NCBI RefSeq assembly: GCF_011305535.1
Contig: NZ_CP049905.1
Location: 3,222,001 to 3,286,000 of the forward strand
Direction of reading: 5' to 3'
DNA from: Diaphorobacter sp. HDW4B
GTDB taxonomy: Bacteria > Pseudomonadota > Gammaproteobacteria > Burkholderiales > Burkholderiaceae_C
Length of the DNA stretch: 64,000 nt
Shown here piece after piece: positions 54,758 through 64,000 of this stretch; the first letter of the stretch is position 1, and each line of letters begins with the position of its first letter. The position numbers were made by a program, and so were the translations under genes. Below the pieces are notes generated by a model that ran no database searches, had not been told where the DNA came from, and was given only the letters and a program-made list of their open reading frames with translations.

Positions 54758-56205
54758 GTCTGCAGAAGACCGCGATCATGAATCTGGCCGAAGCGTTCGC
54801 GCTGATCTCCGAACGCGTGCCGAGCGCGCGTTTGATCGGTGACGGCAGCGTGGCGTTTGCACGTGTGCATTCCGACACGCGCACGCTGGCGGCAGGTGAC
54901 TTGTTCGTGGCATTGAAGGGCGAGCGTTTCGACGCCAACGAGTTTCTGGTGCAGGCCCGCGAGGCCGGTGCCGTGGCGGCCATCGCGCATGGCGGCTTGC
55001 AGGAGGCGGGGCTCTCCGGCATTCAGGTGCCCGACAGCCTGCGTGCCATGGGCGCGCTGGCCGCAGGTTGGCGCAAGCAGTGGCATGGTCCGCTGATCGG
55101 CGTGACCGGCAGCAACGGCAAGACCACGGTCACACAGATGATCGCGTCCATTCTGCGTGCCTGGAAGGGCGATGCGGCGTTTGCGACGCAGGGCAATCTC
55201 AACAACGACATCGGCGTGCCGCTGACGTTGATGCGCCTTGCGACCAAGCATGATGCGGCGGTGATCGAGATGGGCATGAACCATCCGGGCGAGATCGCGT
55301 ATCTGGCCGACATCGCACGCCCCACGGTCGCGCTGGTCAACAACGCGCAGCGTGAGCACCTCGAATTCATGCAGACGGTGGAAGCCGTGGCGCGTGAAAA
55401 CGGCAGCGTGTTCGCATCGCTGCCGCGCGATGGCGTGGCCGTGTTTCCTGCTGAAGACGAATACACAGCACTGTGGCGTGAGCTCGCAGGTTCGCGTCGC
55501 GTGCTGACGTTCGCCGAAAGCGCGGGTGACGTGCAATGCGCGAAGTCCGAATGGCGCGGCGCGGGCTGGCAGGTGCAGATCCACACGCCGCTGGGCGCGT
55601 TCGATACCGAGCTGCACATCGCCGGTCGCCACAACGTCACCAACGCACTCGCGGCCACGGCCTGCGCGGTCGCGGCGGGCGTGCCACTGTTTGCGATTGC
55701 CGAAGGTCTGGCGCAGTTCGAGCCGGTCAAGGGCCGCTCGCGTGCCGTGGTGCTGCCGTTTGGTGCAGCGCGTTCCATCACTTTGGTGGACGACAGCTAC
55801 AACGCCAACCCCGACTCCGTGCGCGCCGCCATCGACGTGCTGTCCACGTTGCCCAAACCGCAGTTGCTGGTGCTTGGCGACATGGGCGAAGTCGGCGATC
55901 AGGGCCCGCAGTTCCACGCAGAGGCCGGTGCCTATGCGCGCGAGCGTGGCATCGACCGCGTGTTCGCTCTGGGTGCCGCGAGCATCCACGCTGCCTCGGC
56001 CTGCGGGTCGGCAGCACAACATTTTGAAGATATGGCATCGCTGCTTGGAGCGGTGCAGGCCAGCGTGCCGCAAGTCGGCAGCGTACTGGTCAAGGGATCG
56101 AGATTCATGAAGATGGAACAAGTGGTGCAGGCACTGCAGGCGCAGTCGGCCGAAGACGCCACCCGCCAAACAACGCAACCCAAGGGAGATCGCACATGCT
56201 GCTGA
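54754..56205 (+). CDS. murF: UDP-MurNAc-pentapeptide synthetase MurF
   Basis: A 483-residue Mur ligase adding D-Ala-D-Ala. It has [23 protein letters not shown] (N-domain), [17 protein letters not shown] (ATP loop), [14 protein letters not shown] and [18 protein letters not shown]. Its final ten bases overlap the start of mraY, the longest overlap in this series. Confidence 0.95.
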   Translation: MSLQKTAIMNLAEAFALISERVPSARLIGDGSVAFARVHSDTRTLAAGDLFVALKGERFDANEFLVQAREAGAVAAIAHGGLQEAGLSGIQVPDSLRAMGALAAGWRKQWHGPLIGVTGSNGKTTVTQMIASILRAWKGDAAFATQGNLNNDIGVPLTLMRLATKHDAAVIEMGMNHPGEIAYLADIARPTVALVNNAQREHLEFMQTVEAVARENGSVFASLPRDGVAVFPAEDEYTALWRELAGSRRVLTFAESAGDVQCAKSEWRGAGWQVQIHTPLGAFDTELHIAGRHNVTNALAATACAVAAGVPLFAIAEGLAQFEPVKGRSRAVVLPFGAARSITLVDDSYNANPDSVRAAIDVLSTLPKPQLLVLGDMGEVGDQGPQFHAEAGAYARERGIDRVFALGAASIHAASACGSAAQHFEDMASLLGAVQASVPQVGSVLVKGSRFMKMEQVVQALQAQSAEDATRQTTQPKGDRTCC

Positions 56206-57374
56206 CACTCGCTCAATGGTTGCAAGCGCTGTCGCCGGAATTCGGTTTCCTGCGCGTGTTCCAGTACATCACCTTCCGCGCCGTGATGGCCGCGCTCACC
56301 GCGCTGCTCATCGGTCTGGCAGCCGGTCCGCGCGTGATCCGCATGCTCACCTCGCTCAAGATCGGCCAGCCGATCCGCGAGTACGCGATGCAGACCCATC
56401 TGGCCAAGAGCGGCACGCCCACCATGGGCGGTGTGCTGATTCTGTTGGCGATCACCATCTCCACGCTGCTGTGGGCCGATCTGTCGAACCGCTTCGTGTG
56501 GATCGTGCTGGTCGTCACGCTGGGCTTTGGTGCCATCGGTTGGGCCGATGACTGGCGCAAGGTGGTCAACAAGGACCCAGAAGGCATGCGCTCGCGCGAG
56601 AAGTATTTCTGGCAATCGGTGATCGGTCTGCTGGCCGCGCTGTATCTGGTGTTCAGCATCTCCGAGAACTCCAACTGGCGCGTGTTCGAGCTGTTCATCT
56701 CGTGGGTGCAGTCGGGCTTCTCGCTGGACCTGCCGCCCAAGGCCGGTCTGAACGTGCCGTTCTTCAAGGAAGTGACCTATCCGCTCGGCGTGCTGGGCTT
56801 CGTGATCCTGACCTATCTGGTGATCGTGGGTTCGAGCAACGCGGTGAATCTGACCGACGGTCTCGATGGTTTGGCCATCATGCCGGTGGTGATGGTCGGC
56901 GCGTCGCTGGGCATCTTCGCCTACGTGACCGGCAGCGTGAGCTACTCCAAATACCTGCTGTTCCCGCACATCGCGGGTGCCAGCGAACTGATGATCTTCT
57001 CGTCCGCCATGGCCGGTGCGGGTCTGGCATTCCTGTGGTTCAACACCCATCCCGCGCAAGTGTTCATGGGTGACGTGGGCGCGCTCGCGCTCGGCGCTGC
57101 GCTCGGCACCATTGCCGTCATCGTGCGTCAGGAAATCGTGCTGGCCGTGATGGGCGGCATCTTCGTGGTCGAAGCGCTGTCCGTCATGTTGCAGGTGACC
57201 TGGTTCAAGTTCACCAAGAAGCGTTATGGCGAAGGTCGCCGTCTGCTGAAGATGGCACCGCTGCACCACCATTTCGAGAAAAGCGGTTGGAAAGAGACGC
57301 AGGTTGTCGTGCGTTTCTGGATCATCACGATGCTGTTGTGCCTCATCGGCCTTACTACGTTGAAGCTCAGATGA
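56196..57374 (+). CDS. mraY: Phospho-MurNAc-pentapeptide transferase MraY
   Basis: A 392-residue ten-helix enzyme forming lipid I from UDP-MurNAc-pentapeptide and undecaprenyl phosphate. The catalytic aspartates lie in [17 protein letters not shown] and [35 protein letters not shown] is the conserved HHH loop. The start is 10 bases inside murF; the stop overlaps murD (ATGA). Confidence 0.95.
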   Translation: MLLTLAQWLQALSPEFGFLRVFQYITFRAVMAALTALLIGLAAGPRVIRMLTSLKIGQPIREYAMQTHLAKSGTPTMGGVLILLAITISTLLWADLSNRFVWIVLVVTLGFGAIGWADDWRKVVNKDPEGMRSREKYFWQSVIGLLAALYLVFSISENSNWRVFELFISWVQSGFSLDLPPKAGLNVPFFKEVTYPLGVLGFVILTYLVIVGSSNAVNLTDGLDGLAIMPVVMVGASLGIFAYVTGSVSYSKYLLFPHIAGASELMIFSSAMAGAGLAFLWFNTHPAQVFMGDVGALALGAALGTIAVIVRQEIVLAVMGGIFVVEALSVMLQVTWFKFTKKRYGEGRRLLKMAPLHHHFEKSGWKETQVVVRFWIITMLLCLIGLTTLKLR

Positions 57375-59440
57375 GTCAGTATCCACACGATCCCCTTCGT
57401 CAGGACGCCGCCCCGGGAACCCCAGAGGTTCCGGAGGCGGCTTTGCCCGTTTCTGTGGACGAACACGTGTCTGCCGCCGTGGCTGTTGTTGTCGAATCTC
57501 CTGCCGACTCCCTTCCCGTTTCTGAACTCGCACAGGTGAGTAACGAGGCGGAAGTGATGGTTCCATCGTCCGACGAAAATTTCGACGAGCAGTCTGATCA
57601 CGCAGAACAGCCCGAAGGCGAAGCGCAGGCGGATGTTGCTGCAGAACAGGACGCGAGCGATGCAACGCCGAAGCCCGCCTTCCTGGGCGATGCCGCCAAC
57701 TTCGTCGCTCCCGCCAAGTCCGCAGCCGCCGAGGCCGCCGAGTTCGTCGCGCGCATCTTTGCCGACGTGCAAGGCAAGGACAGCAAGGAAGAGCCCGAAG
57801 CAGCAGCGCCCGTGGATGCTGCAGAGCCGACCGACGCCGAAGCATCTGCCAGCGAAGGCCAGGAAAGCACCGAGCCATCCGACGAACACAACGCGCAGGA
57901 GGAGCTGCTCGCAGCCTTTGTGCCCGAACTGCAAGGCAAGCGCGTACTGGTCTTGGGTCTCGGCGCATCCGGCATGGCGATGGCACGTTGGTGCGCCAGG
58001 AGCGGCGCCGACGTGACTGTCGCCGACACACGCGATGCGCCGCCACAACTCGCCGCGCTGCAGCAGGAACTGCCACAGGTGCGCTTCGTGGCCGGAGCGA
58101 TGAGCGCCGATCTGGTCAACGGCCAGTCGCTCGATGCGGTCTACCGTTCGCCGGGTCTGTTCCCCGCGACCATCGCTGAGGTTGTCGAGGCAGCCCACGC
58201 CGCGCAGATCAAGGTCGGTGGCGAGCTCGATCTGTACGCGCTGGCCCTGCGCGAACTGGCGATCACGCGTGAGTACAAGCCGTCCGTGTTGGCGATCACC
58301 GGCACCAACGGCAAGACCACCGTGACCTCGCTCACCGCGCTGCTTGTGCAATGTGCCGAGAAGACTGTCGCGATGGCCGGCAACATCGGCCCGACGCTGC
58401 TCGACACGCTCTCCAAGCACATCGATGAAGACACGCTGCCCGAAGTGTGGGTGCTGGAACTGTCCAGCTTCCAGCTCGACGGCGTCAAGGGTTTCGAGCC
58501 CACCGCCGCGACCGTGCTCAACATCACGCAGGACCACCTCGACTGGCATGGCAGCCTGTCTGCCTATGCGGCCGCGAAGGCGCGCATCTTCGGCGAAAAA
58601 GGTCTGATGATTCTGAACCGCGAAGACCAGATGGTGATGGACATGCTGCCGCCGCCCGTGCGCGTGAAGCTGCAGAAGCCGCAACTGCGGGCCCATGTGA
58701 CTTTCGGTGGCGACATGCCCCAACGTCCCGGCGATTTCGGCATCGAGAACGTCAGCGGCATGGACTGGCTGGTGCGTGCGCACGAGGCCGACGAAACCAG
58801 CCGCAAGGGCCGCAATGTGCAGGAAGTGGATCTGCACATCCAGCGCTTCATGCCTGCGGATGCGCTGCGCATTCGCGGTCGTCACAACGCGATGAACGCC
58901 TTGGCTGCGCTGGCATTGGCTCAGGCCGCAGGCTGCTCGCTGGCCCCCATGCTGTTCGGCCTGCGCGAGTATCGCGGCGAGCCGCATCGTGTCGAGCCCA
59001 TCGGCATCGTCAACGAGGTCGAATACTTCGACGACAGCAAGGGCACGAACGTCGGCGCGACCGTCGCGGCACTCAGCGGCCTCGGTCCGGATCGTCGCCT
59101 GATCGTGATTCTGGGTGGCGATGGCAAGGGGCAGGACTTCTCGCCGCTGGCCTTGCCGATCTCGCGCTATGCACGCGCCGTGGTGCTGATCGGCCGCGAT
59201 GCGCCGCAGATCGAAGCCGCGTTGCAGGACACCGGCGTGCCCATGCTGCACGCAGCGACCATGCCCGAAGCGGTGGAAGTTTCCTCTCGCAACGCGCAGC
59301 CTGGCGATGGCGTACTGATGTCGCCCGCCTGCGCCAGCATGGACATGTTCGACAACTACGCTCACCGCGCCAAAGTTTTCTGCGACGCGGTGCAGGCGCT
59401 GGCGGATGACGCCGGCCAGGTTCTGGGAGGGCAGTCATGA
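57371..59440 (+). CDS. murD: UDP-MurNAc-L-Ala:D-Glu ligase MurD with long acidic N-terminal extension
   Basis: A 689-residue protein; MurD is usually 440-500. The ligase starts at about residue 188 with [19 protein letters not shown], then the ATP loop GTNGKT (311-316), [11 protein letters not shown] and [13 protein letters not shown], ending [17 protein letters not shown]. Residues 1-187 are Ala/Glu/Asp/Ser-rich low complexity, with few hydrophobics and no membrane segment. The ATG overlaps the mraY stop (ATGA), as at nearly every other junction here, which argues that the extension is really translated. No suitable start lies near residue 188. The role of the extension is unknown. Confidence 0.93.
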   Translation: MSQYPHDPLRQDAAPGTPEVPEAALPVSVDEHVSAAVAVVVESPADSLPVSELAQVSNEAEVMVPSSDENFDEQSDHAEQPEGEAQADVAAEQDASDATPKPAFLGDAANFVAPAKSAAAEAAEFVARIFADVQGKDSKEEPEAAAPVDAAEPTDAEASASEGQESTEPSDEHNAQEELLAAFVPELQGKRVLVLGLGASGMAMARWCARSGADVTVADTRDAPPQLAALQQELPQVRFVAGAMSADLVNGQSLDAVYRSPGLFPATIAEVVEAAHAAQIKVGGELDLYALALRELAITREYKPSVLAITGTNGKTTVTSLTALLVQCAEKTVAMAGNIGPTLLDTLSKHIDEDTLPEVWVLELSSFQLDGVKGFEPTAATVLNITQDHLDWHGSLSAYAAAKARIFGEKGLMILNREDQMVMDMLPPPVRVKLQKPQLRAHVTFGGDMPQRPGDFGIENVSGMDWLVRAHEADETSRKGRNVQEVDLHIQRFMPADALRIRGRHNAMNALAALALAQAAGCSLAPMLFGLREYRGEPHRVEPIGIVNEVEYFDDSKGTNVGATVAALSGLGPDRRLIVILGGDGKGQDFSPLALPISRYARAVVLIGRDAPQIEAALQDTGVPMLHAATMPEAVEVSSRNAQPGDGVLMSPACASMDMFDNYAHRAKVFCDAVQALADDAGQVLGGQS

Positions 59441-60717
59441 CTGCAGCGGCAACCGATGAACGCTTGACGCCTTGGCAGCGCATCGCCGGATGGTTCGGAG
59501 CCATCCCGGTGAAGGCTGCCGACGTGCTGCCGGTGCGCATCGGTGGCACGGAGTATCGCCAGACCACGGCGACTCCTGCGCGCATGGTCGGCTTCGATCA
59601 GGCGTTGCTCTGGGTCGTGATCGCGCTGCTCGCCTGGGGTGTGGTGATGGTGTATTCCGCATCCATCGCGATGCCGGACAACCCACGCTTTGGAGCCATC
59701 GAGAGCTACCACTTCGTCAAGCGCCATGTGATCTCGCTGATCCTGGGTTTCATCTGCGCGGTCATTGCCTTCAAGATTCCGATGAACACGTGGGAGCGCT
59801 ATGCACCCTGGCTGTTTGTGCTCTCCATCCTGTTGCTCGTCGCGGTGCTGATTCCGCACGTGGGCACGGTGGTGAACGGTGCGCGGCGCTGGCTGTCGCT
59901 GGGCTTCATGAACTTCCAGCCGTCGGAGCTTGCCAAGCTCGCGGTGGTGATCTACGCGTCCGACTACATGGTGCGCAAGATGGAAGTGAAAGAGCGCTTC
60001 TTCCGTGCCGTGCTGCCGATGGCGATTGCCGTGGCCGTGGTCGGTGCGCTGCTGCTGGCCGAGCCCGACATGGGCGCGTTCATGGTGATCGCCGTGGTCG
60101 CCATGGGCATTCTGTTCCTGGGCGGCGTCAATGCACGCATGTTCTTCCTGATCGCCGCCGTGCTGCTGCTCGCGTTTGCCTGCATGGTCTGGTTCTCGGA
60201 ATGGCGTCGTGAGCGCATCTTTGCGTATCTCGATCCATGGAGCGAGAAGCACGCGCTCGGCAAGGGCTACCAGCTTTCGCACGCGCTAATCGCGATTGGC
60301 CGTGGCGAAATCTTCGGTGTCGGCTTGGGCGGCAGTGTGGAGAAGCTGCACTGGTTGCCTGAAGCGCACACCGACTTCTTGCTGTCCGTGATCGGCGAAG
60401 AATTTGGCCTCGTCGGCGTGCTGATCCTGATCGTCTCCTTCCTGTGGCTTACCCGCCGCATCATGCACATCGGCCGTCAGGCGATTGCGCTCGACCGCGT
60501 GTTCGCCGGGCTGGTCGCGCAGGGCATTGCGATGTGGATCGGCTTTCAGTCGTTCATCAACATGGGTGTGAATCTGGGCGCGCTGCCAACCAAGGGGCTG
60601 ACCTTGCCGCTGATGAGTTTCGGCGGCTCGGCTGCGCTCATGAATCTGGTGGCCTTGGCAGTCGTGCTGCGCGTCGACTACGAGAACAAGCTGCTGATGA
60701 GAGGAGGGCGCGTATGA
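59437..60717 (+). CDS. ftsW: Septal peptidoglycan glycosyltransferase FtsW
   Basis: A 426-residue SEDS-family polymerase with ten membrane helices, the partner of FtsI. Recognisable blocks are [43 protein letters not shown] (with the catalytic Asp), [42 protein letters not shown] and [18 protein letters not shown] cytoplasmic N-terminal stretch of about 50 residues precedes the first helix. Four-base overlaps at both ends. Confidence 0.95.
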   Translation: MTAAATDERLTPWQRIAGWFGAIPVKAADVLPVRIGGTEYRQTTATPARMVGFDQALLWVVIALLAWGVVMVYSASIAMPDNPRFGAIESYHFVKRHVISLILGFICAVIAFKIPMNTWERYAPWLFVLSILLLVAVLIPHVGTVVNGARRWLSLGFMNFQPSELAKLAVVIYASDYMVRKMEVKERFFRAVLPMAIAVAVVGALLLAEPDMGAFMVIAVVAMGILFLGGVNARMFFLIAAVLLLAFACMVWFSEWRRERIFAYLDPWSEKHALGKGYQLSHALIAIGRGEIFGVGLGGSVEKLHWLPEAHTDFLLSVIGEEFGLVGVLILIVSFLWLTRRIMHIGRQAIALDRVFAGLVAQGIAMWIGFQSFINMGVNLGALPTKGLTLPLMSFGGSAALMNLVALAVVLRVDYENKLLMRGGRV

Positions 60718-61781
60718 CCAAGCAGCGCACCGCACTCATCATGGCTGGCGGCACGGGTGGGCATATCTTCCCGGGTCTTGCCGTGGCCGAAGAACTGCGC
60801 AACTGCGGCTGGAATGTGCACTGGCTGGGTACACCCGGCAGCATGGAGTCGCGCATTGTTCCGCCCAAGGGTTTTGCGCTCGAAACCATTGATTTTTCCG
60901 GCGTGCGCGGCAAGGGCGTGAAGACACTGGTGTTCCTGCCGTTCAAGCTGCTGCGCGCCTTCTGGCAAGCACTTTCGGTGGTCCGCCGCATCAAGCCGGA
61001 CGTGGTGGTGGGCATGGGTGGCTATGTCACTTTCCCCGGCGGAATGATGGGCGTGCTGGCTGGCAAGCCGCTGGTGCTGCACGAGCAGAACTCGGTCGCC
61101 GGCATGGCCAACAAGGTGCTCGCGGGCATCGCCGATCGCATCTTCACCGCCTTCCCCAACGTGTTCAAGAAGGGCCAGTGGGTGGGCAATCCGCTGCGCT
61201 CGGCGTTCACGCAGAAGGCCGATCCGGCCACGCGTTTTGCGGGCCGCACAGGTCAATTGAAATTGCTGGTGGTGGGCGGCAGTCTGGGTGCTCGCGCGCT
61301 CAACGAAATCGTGCCGCAGGCATTGGCGCTGATTCCAGCGGAGCAGCGTCCCGAAGTGATTCACCAAAGCGGCGCAACGCAGATCGATGCGATGCGCAGC
61401 AACTACGAAGCGGCGGGCGTGCAGGCCACGCTCACGCCGTTCATCGACGACACCGCAGCGGCATTTGCCGATGCGGATCTGATTGTCTGCCGCGCAGGCG
61501 CGAGCACCGTGACGGAAATCGCCGCGGTCGGTGCCGCAGCGGTCTATGTGCCGTTCCCGGCCGCAGTCGACGACCACCAGACCACGAACGCGAAGTTCCT
61601 GGTCGATGCGGGCGGTGGCTGGCTGGTGCAGCAGCGTGACCTCACGCCGCGCGGACTCGCAGACATGATTCTGAATATGCAGCGTCCGGCTTTGCTGGAA
61701 AAAGCGCTGAAGGCAAAGGCAATGGAAAAGATCAACGCCACCCGCGAGGTGGTGACCGCATGTGAGGAGCTGGCCAAATGA
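60714..61781 (+). CDS. murG: UDP-GlcNAc:lipid I GlcNAc-transferase MurG
   Basis: A 355-residue GT28 glycosyltransferase making lipid II on the inner membrane face. The N-domain G-loop is [33 protein letters not shown] and [15 protein letters not shown] follow; the C-domain has [31 protein letters not shown] and [17 protein letters not shown]. The ATG overlaps the ftsW stop. Confidence 0.95.
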   Translation: MTKQRTALIMAGGTGGHIFPGLAVAEELRNCGWNVHWLGTPGSMESRIVPPKGFALETIDFSGVRGKGVKTLVFLPFKLLRAFWQALSVVRRIKPDVVVGMGGYVTFPGGMMGVLAGKPLVLHEQNSVAGMANKVLAGIADRIFTAFPNVFKKGQWVGNPLRSAFTQKADPATRFAGRTGQLKLLVVGGSLGARALNEIVPQALALIPAEQRPEVIHQSGATQIDAMRSNYEAAGVQATLTPFIDDTAAAFADADLIVCRAGASTVTEIAAVGAAAVYVPFPAAVDDHQTTNAKFLVDAGGGWLVQQRDLTPRGLADMILNMQRPALLEKALKAKAMEKINATREVVTACEELAK

Positions 61782-63211
61782 AGCACGCCATCCGTCATAT
61801 TCATTTCGTGGGCATCGGCGGCTCGGGCATGAGCGGCATCGCCGAAGTGCTGCACAACCTGGGCTATGTGGTGTCGGGCTCGGACCTGTCCGACAGCGCG
61901 ACGCTGCGCCGTCTGCAGACGCTTGGCATCCGCACTTTCGTGGGCCACGCGGCGGCGAACATCGCTGGCGCGAACGCCGTGGTCACATCGACCGCCGTGC
62001 ATGGCGACAACCCCGAAGTGGTGGCCGCGCGCGAGAAGAAGATTCCCGTCGTGCCGCGCGCGCTGATGCTCGCCGAGCTGATGCGCTTGCGCCAAGGCAT
62101 CGCGATTGCCGGTGCGCACGGCAAGACGACGACGACCAGTCTGGTCGCGAGCGTGCTGGCCGAGGCGGGTCTCGATCCGACCTACGTGATCGGTGGCCGC
62201 CTGAACAGCGCGGGCTCGAACGCCAAGCTCGGCAAGGGCGAGTACATCGTGGTCGAGGCCGACGAGTCCGACGCATCGTTCCTGAACCTGCTGCCGGTGA
62301 TGGCGGTGGTCACGAACATCGATGCCGACCACATGGAAACCTACGGGCACGACTTTGAAAAACTCAAGTCCGCGTTCGTCGATTTCCTGCACCGCATGCC
62401 GTTCTACGGCACGGCCATCCTGTGCGTGGAAAGCCCGGCGATCCGCGACATCATGCCGCGCCTCACGCGTCCGGTGATCTCCTACGGCTTCGGCGAAGAC
62501 GCACAGGTGCGTGCCGTCGATGTGCGCGCAGTCGGCACGCAGATGCATTTCCGCGTGATCCGCACGGGTGCAGTGGCCGGTCCCGACCTGAACGTGGTGC
62601 TGAATCTTGCAGGCATGCACAACGTGCTCAACACGCTGGCCGCCATCGTGGTGGCTGCCGAAGTCGATGTGCCCGACGACGCCTTGCTGCGCGCACTCGC
62701 CAGCTTCAACGGCGTGGGCCGTCGCTTCCAGCGCATCGCCGATCTGCCGACCGCCGATGGTGGCAAGTTCGACCTGATCGAAGACTACGGACACCACCCC
62801 GTCGAGATGGCCGCGACCATGGCTGCCGCACGCGGTGCCTTCCCCGGTCGTCGTCTGGTGATGGCGTTCCAGCCGCATCGTTACAGCCGCACGCGCGATT
62901 GTTTTGAAGACTTCGTCAAGGTGCTTGGCGAGGCCGATGCCGTGCTGCTGACCGAGGTCTACGCAGCGGGCGAGCAACCCATCGTCGCCGCTGATGGTCG
63001 CGCACTGGCACGTGCCGTGCGCGTGGCGGGCAAGGTCGAGCCGGTGTTCATCGACGACATCGCCGAGCTGCCGCAGCGCATCGCCAGCGGTGCGAAGAAT
63101 GGCGACGTGGTGATGTGCATGGGCGCGGGATCGATCGGTTCGGTTCCCGCCAAAGTGGCAGAAATGCTCACAGGCAACCAGCAATCGGCGCAGGAAGGAA
63201 AAGCGCAATGA
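61778..63211 (+). CDS. murC: UDP-MurNAc:L-alanine ligase MurC
   Basis: A 477-residue Mur ligase adding the first amino acid. It begins [24 protein letters not shown]; the ATP loop is [23 protein letters not shown] and [14 protein letters not shown] are MurC-specific; and [16 protein letters not shown] lies in the C-domain. Four-base overlaps at both ends. Confidence 0.95.
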   Translation: MKHAIRHIHFVGIGGSGMSGIAEVLHNLGYVVSGSDLSDSATLRRLQTLGIRTFVGHAAANIAGANAVVTSTAVHGDNPEVVAAREKKIPVVPRALMLAELMRLRQGIAIAGAHGKTTTTSLVASVLAEAGLDPTYVIGGRLNSAGSNAKLGKGEYIVVEADESDASFLNLLPVMAVVTNIDADHMETYGHDFEKLKSAFVDFLHRMPFYGTAILCVESPAIRDIMPRLTRPVISYGFGEDAQVRAVDVRAVGTQMHFRVIRTGAVAGPDLNVVLNLAGMHNVLNTLAAIVVAAEVDVPDDALLRALASFNGVGRRFQRIADLPTADGGKFDLIEDYGHHPVEMAATMAAARGAFPGRRLVMAFQPHRYSRTRDCFEDFVKVLGEADAVLLTEVYAAGEQPIVAADGRALARAVRVAGKVEPVFIDDIAELPQRIASGAKNGDVVMCMGAGSIGSVPAKVAEMLTGNQQSAQEGKAQ

Positions 63212-64000
63212 ACGACAAGAACAAGCCATTTCAAATCGATGCCCGCAGCATGGGCAAGGTCGCGGTGCTGATGGGCGGTGCCTCGTCGGAGCGCGAGGTG
63301 TCGCTGATGTCCGGCGGCGGCGTGCTGCAGGCGCTGCAGTCGCGCGGCGTGGATGCGCACGCCTTCGATCCATCGATCAACAATCTCTACGACCTGAAGT
63401 CGCACGGCTACGACCGCTGCTTCATCGCGCTGCATGGTCGCCATGGAGAAGATGGCACGGTGCAGGGCGCGCTCGAACTGCTCGGCATTCCCTACACGGG
63501 CCCCGGCGTGATGGCGTCGAGCATCGCCATGGACAAGATCATGACCAAGCGCATCTGGCGCGCGGAAGGGCTGTCCACGCCGGATTGGAAACTGGTGTCG
63601 AGCGCTGCTGAAACCGCGCAGGCGTTCAAGGATCTGGGCTCGCCCATGATCGTCAAGCCCGCACGCGAAGGCTCGACCATCGGCCTGACCAAGGTGACTT
63701 CGGTCGGCCAGTGCGAGCAGGCTTACCGCCTCGCGTCGAAGTTCGATCCCGAAGTGCTGTGCGAGGAGTTCATCGACGGCGACGAGACCACCTGCCCGAT
63801 CCTCGGTCAGGGCAAGGATGCGCGCGCGCTGCCGGTGATCCGCATCGTCGCGCCTGAAGGCAACTACGACTACCAGAACAAGTACTTCACCGACGTCACG
63901 CAGTACCACTGCCCGAGCGGTCTGCCCGAAGCCGAGGAGCGCGAGATCCAGCGCCTCGTCGTTGAAGCCTTCCGCACGCTCGATTGCCGTGGCTGGGCGC
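63208..64000 (+). CDS. ddl: D-alanine--D-alanine ligase, C-terminus off window
   Basis: The first 264 codons of a DdlB-type ATP-grasp ligase. [21 protein letters not shown] is the N-terminal signature, followed by [54 protein letters not shown] and [14 protein letters not shown]. It makes the dipeptide used by MurF. It overlaps murC by four bases and continues past the window end, where ftsQ would be expected from the usual dcw order. Confidence 0.94.
   Translation, partial: MNDKNKPFQIDARSMGKVAVLMGGASSEREVSLMSGGGVLQALQSRGVDAHAFDPSINNLYDLKSHGYDRCFIALHGRHGEDGTVQGALELLGIPYTGPGVMASSIAMDKIMTKRIWRAEGLSTPDWKLVSSAAETAQAFKDLGSPMIVKPAREGSTIGLTKVTSVGQCEQAYRLASKFDPEVLCEEFIDGDETTCPILGQGKDARALPVIRIVAPEGNYDYQNKYFTDVTQYHCPSGLPEAEEREIQRLVVEAFRTLDCRGWA

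Noticed and set aside
61544-63373. A 609-codon minus-strand frame opposite murG, murC and ddl.
   Set aside because: It spans three convincing genes antisense, has no family features and is His/Arg-rich; a typical GC-driven shadow.

Overview
The window looks like a chromosomal segment of a betaproteobacterium in the Comamonadaceae, probably Comamonas or a close relative. The evidence is gene content and protein-level resemblance, not a database match: a protocatechuate 4,5-cleavage (pmd/lig) cluster, Bug-type solute-binding proteins, a MEQYHG-TT type HslV, the dapF-DUF484-xerC trio, and a dcw cluster preceded by hslVU. GC content appears to be about 60-63%, and gene density is high. I see no tRNA, rRNA, prophage, CRISPR array or transposase gene.

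Region 1 (1-15200) is catabolic. An HpaB-type oxygenase (cut by the window edge) and an ABC solute-binding protein lie on the minus strand. They are divergent from livHMGF (branched-chain amino acid type ABC transporter). Downstream on the plus strand come a flavin monooxygenase, a RidA-family deaminase, a DUF1028 Ntn-hydrolase-like protein, an ArgE-like M20 hydrolase, a class III CoA-transferase, a Bug solute-binding protein, a nitronate monooxygenase-like enzyme and an acyl-CoA ligase. Together they resemble an uncharacterised route for import, oxygenation, deamination or deacylation, and CoA activation of a nitrogen-containing organic acid. The substrate cannot be read from the sequence.

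Region 2 (15160-33550) is mixed housekeeping: a FAD-dependent dehydrogenase, cardiolipin synthase, cysK, an EamA exporter with a divergent AraC regulator, rnpB (RNase P RNA), an M48 protease with a YjgN/DUF898 membrane protein, a degenerate pseudouridine synthase, an AT-richer orphan gene beside a G-quadruplex-type repeat, a NUDIX-metallo-beta-lactamase fusion, dapF-DUF484-xerC, a MITE-like element that supplies the C-terminus of a FabF paralogue, and a TetR regulator.

Region 3 (33550-43260) converts 4-hydroxybenzoate to protocatechuate (pobA). Protocatechuate is then opened at the 4,5 position and carried to 4-oxalomesaconate (pmdA, pmdB, pmdC, pmdD/ligI). An AAHS-type transporter, a signal-less binding-protein homologue, an aldo/keto reductase, and LysR and IclR regulators accompany these genes. 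The later enzymes (hydratase, tautomerase, aldolase) are not in the window.

Region 4 (43430-64000) runs from a COG0523 zinc-type GTPase and a cysteine-poor dksA through a STAS-like hypothetical protein, hslV and hslU, into the dcw cluster: mraZ, rsmH, ftsL, ftsI, murE, murF, mraY, murD (with a ~187-residue acidic N-terminal extension), ftsW, murG, murC and ddl (cut by the window edge). From rsmH to ddl nearly every junction overlaps by 4-10 bases, which indicates one translationally coupled operon behind an MraZ-box promoter.

Two copies of a large stem-loop module with a conserved internal core precede the DUF1028 gene and hslU.
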